A stretch of 8,277 nucleotides of DNA from an uncultured Flavihumibacter sp. (GTDB lineage: Bacteria; Bacteroidota; Bacteroidia; Chitinophagales; Chitinophagaceae): contig CAMLPA010000129.1 in assembly GCA_946481605.1 (NCBI GenBank), positions 1-8,277 on the forward strand, given 5' to 3'. The first letter of the stretch is position 1. The number at the start of each line of letters is the position of its first letter. The translations under genes were made by a program, and so were the position numbers. Shown piece by piece: positions 6,588-8,277 of this stretch. The notes beneath the pieces were generated by a model. That model was not told where the DNA came from. It searched no databases and was given only the letters and a program-made list of their open reading frames with translations.

Positions 6588-6611
6588 GATCGCTTCGTTC
6601 CTCGCGATTTG
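6586..6611. repeat. Probable dispersed palindromic repeat unit (minus-strand GCGAGGAACGAAGCG core)
   Basis: ATCGC (6589-6593) and GCGAT (6604-6608) form a stem around a TTCGTTCCTC loop; A6587/T6610 and a G-T at 6588/6609 can extend it. On the minus strand the core GCGAGGAACGAAGCG matches a very common dispersed bacterial repeat that I remember as ATTGCGAGGAACGAAGCAAT, known for producing spurious peptides such as IARNEAIS or SLRGTKQS. Here both stem arms differ from that form in a paired way (TTGC/GCAA to TCGC/GCGA), so pairing is kept. Only a single unit is present. The family match is from memory and was not searched. Confidence 0.55.
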
Positions 6612-6634
6612 GGGTACAAAATAATTTAAAGACA

Positions 6635-8277
6635 ATGTCGAAGAAAATACTACAGATTAATAGGAAAGATAATGTGCTCGTGGCGCTGCAGGACCTCCGG
6701 AAAGGAGAAACGGTGCAGTTTGAGGGCGTGGATTATGTATTGCAGGAAGATATTCCCGCAAAGCATAAATTCTATATGAATGATATGAATACAGGTGAAG
6801 AAGTGTTCATGTATGGTGTGCTGGTGGGTAAGGTGCAGCAACTGGTATTGAAGGGCATGCGCATGAGTACGGATAACCTGAAACATGCTGCGGAACCTTA
6901 TTTTTTCCGCCCGTATCATTACGAATGGCACGCACCCGATGTGTCGAAATTTGAGGGAAGAACTTTTAATGGTTACCACAGAACTGATGGAAGAGTGGGC
7001 ACTGCGAACTACTGGTTATTTATTCCTACTGTTTTTTGTGAGAACCGCAACCTTGATGTGATACGCGAAGCGTTACACAATGAGTTGGGCTATGCGGTAA
7101 CAGATAAGTATAAACGTAAAGCAAAACTGCTGAAGGAACTCTACCTGGGTGGGAAAGATATTGCCGCCGCTGACCTTGAAGTAGTGGAATCCGATGTGCA
7201 TACCAGCCGGATTTTCCCCAATGTGGACGGCATCAAGTTTCTGAACCATCAGGGTGGTTGCGGTGGCATCCGGCAGGACGCGGCTGTACTCAGCAAATTG
7301 CTGGCGGCTTATGCAGACCATCCCAATGTGGCAGGAGTTACGGTACTGAGTCTGGGTTGCCAAAACCTGCAGGTGCAGGATTTCAAAAAAGACCTTTATG
7401 AGCGGAATCCTCATTTCGATAAGCCGCTTTTCATATTTGAACAACAGCAATCGCAAAGCGAAGAATGGCTCATTACAGAAGCGATCCGCCAGACTTTCGT
7501 GGGGTTAACAGAAGCGAACAAGCTGGAACGCAAGCCCGCGCCGCTGAGTAAGTTGAACCTGGGCGTAAAATGCGGTGGCAGCGACGGATTCAGCGGTATT
7601 TCAGCGAACCCTGCTGTAGGTTATTGCTCCGACCTGCTGGTGGCTTTGGGTGGAACGGTGTTACTGGCCGAATTTCCCGAACTCTGCGGGGCCGAACAGG
7701 ACTTGATCGACCGAACAAAAGACGAGGCTGCGGCGAAGAAGTTCATGCACCTCATGAAAGCTTACAGCGATTCCGCTGAACGGGTGGGCTCCGGGTTCCA
7801 CATGAATCCTTCCCCCGGGAATATTAAGGATGGATTGATTACTGATGCCATCAAAAGTAATGGTGCGGCTAAAAAAGGAGGCACCTCTCCTGTGGAAGAT
7901 GTGCTCGATTATACCGAGCCTGCAGTTAAACCCGGACTGAACCTGGTTTGTACGCCTGGTAATGATGTAGAAGCCACTACTGGTAAGGCTGCCAGCGGCG
8001 CCACGTTGATTTTATTCACTACCGGACTGGGTACGCCCACAGGGAATCCTGTATGTCCGGTTATTAAAGTGGCCACGAATTCTTCGCTGGCCCAACGCAT
8101 GTCGGATATTATCGATATTGATACCGGAGGCGTGATCAGCGGAGAAAAGACGCTGGCCCAGATGGGGGAGGAGATACTTGAATACTGCATTAAAGCAGCC
8201 AGTGGCGAAGTGATGCCCAAAGCCGTATTGCTGAACCAGGATGATTTTATACCGTGGAAACGCGGGGTGAGTTTATA
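6635..8277 (+). CDS. uxaA: Altronate dehydratase, 3' end at window edge
   Basis: UxaA dehydrates D-altronate to 2-keto-3-deoxy-D-gluconate in the cytoplasm, directly after UxaB; the family is metal-dependent. The frame opens at ATG 6635 and stays open for 547 codons to the window edge. It ends in FIPWKRGVSL followed by TA, so the next base probably completes a stop codon and the protein is essentially whole, somewhat longer than E. coli UxaA (about 495). An N-terminal SAF domain covers residues 1-70 (DNVLVALQDLRKGETV, IPAKHKFYMNDM, GVLVGKV). The UxaA/GarD core follows, with RTDGRVGTANYW, HQGGCGG (H205, C209), LGCQN (C242), KCGGSDGFSG (C313) and ELCGAE (C351), and later TTGLGTPTGNP. The conserved Cys/His/Glu positions are candidates for the metal site, but I cannot assign ligands. 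No good Shine-Dalgarno is seen; AATTTAAAGACA precedes the ATG. It lies 94 bp after uxaB, and no promoter is obvious between them. Confidence 0.95.
   Translation, partial: MSKKILQINRKDNVLVALQDLRKGETVQFEGVDYVLQEDIPAKHKFYMNDMNTGEEVFMYGVLVGKVQQLVLKGMRMSTDNLKHAAEPYFFRPYHYEWHAPDVSKFEGRTFNGYHRTDGRVGTANYWLFIPTVFCENRNLDVIREALHNELGYAVTDKYKRKAKLLKELYLGGKDIAAADLEVVESDVHTSRIFPNVDGIKFLNHQGGCGGIRQDAAVLSKLLAAYADHPNVAGVTVLSLGCQNLQVQDFKKDLYERNPHFDKPLFIFEQQQSQSEEWLITEAIRQTFVGLTEANKLERKPAPLSKLNLGVKCGGSDGFSGISANPAVGYCSDLLVALGGTVLLAEFPELCGAEQDLIDRTKDEAAAKKFMHLMKAYSDSAERVGSGFHMNPSPGNIKDGLITDAIKSNGAAKKGGTSPVEDVLDYTEPAVKPGLNLVCTPGNDVEATTGKAASGATLILFTTGLGTPTGNPVCPVIKVATNSSLAQRMSDIIDIDTGGVISGEKTLAQMGEEILEYCIKAASGEVMPKAVLLNQDDFIPWKRGVSL

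Noticed and set aside
6327..6635. 102-codon minus-strand frame ending the uxaB region
   Set aside because: Opposite the conserved UxaB C-terminus; its open frame results from the C-poor + strand, and it contains the IARNEAIS peptide typical of a translated dispersed repeat.
1..8277. CRISPR array, tRNA/rRNA gene, insertion sequence or phage genes
   Set aside because: No spaced direct-repeat array, no clover-leaf or rRNA sequence recognised, and no transposase or phage-type protein in any convincing frame.

Overview
The window carries five genes, all on the + strand and closely packed, that read as part of a pectin / galacturonate utilisation locus of a Bacteroidota bacterium. A member of the Chitinophagales or a relative is my best guess. 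Support for that: exported GH43, GH28 and GH105 enzymes sit in one run, starts mostly lack strong Shine-Dalgarno sequences, base composition looks close to balanced by eye, and the UxaB/UxaA proteins fit the group. The taxon is inferred from gene content, not from a marker gene.

Layout. 1-1257 is the 3' part of a GH43 glycosidase with a C-terminal beta-sandwich domain; its start lies before the window. 1258-1395 is a gap with dense secondary structure: a 34-bp palindrome across the GH43 stop codon, an adjacent perfect 7-bp hairpin, and a potential H-type pseudoknot. 1396-3045 is an exported GH28 polygalacturonase-like enzyme. It overlaps by 4 bp (ATGA) the gene at 3042-4952, an exported GH105 unsaturated rhamnogalacturonyl/galacturonyl hydrolase with an extra C-terminal domain. 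After a 64-bp gap holding a small GC-rich hairpin comes uxaB (5017-6540, tagaturonate reductase). A 94-bp gap with a probable dispersed palindromic repeat precedes uxaA (6635 to the window end, altronate dehydratase), which is complete except for the last base of its probable stop codon.

How the genes work together (family knowledge plus inference). GH43 would trim pentose side chains. GH28 would release galacturonate from (rhamno)galacturonan chains. GH105 would remove the 4,5-unsaturated uronic acid from lyase-generated oligosaccharides. In the cytoplasm galacturonate is isomerised to tagaturonate by UxaC, reduced to altronate by UxaB and dehydrated to 2-keto-3-deoxygluconate by UxaA. No uxaC, pectate lyase, transporter, SusC/D pair or regulator lies in the window, so they must be elsewhere.

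I do not see a wholly new system. The points most worth a second look are the structured GH43-GH28 gap, an abrupt change to G-rich, C-poor coding sequence in the last 300 bases of uxaB, the probable dispersed repeat in front of uxaA, and the uncharacterised C-terminal domain of the GH105 protein.
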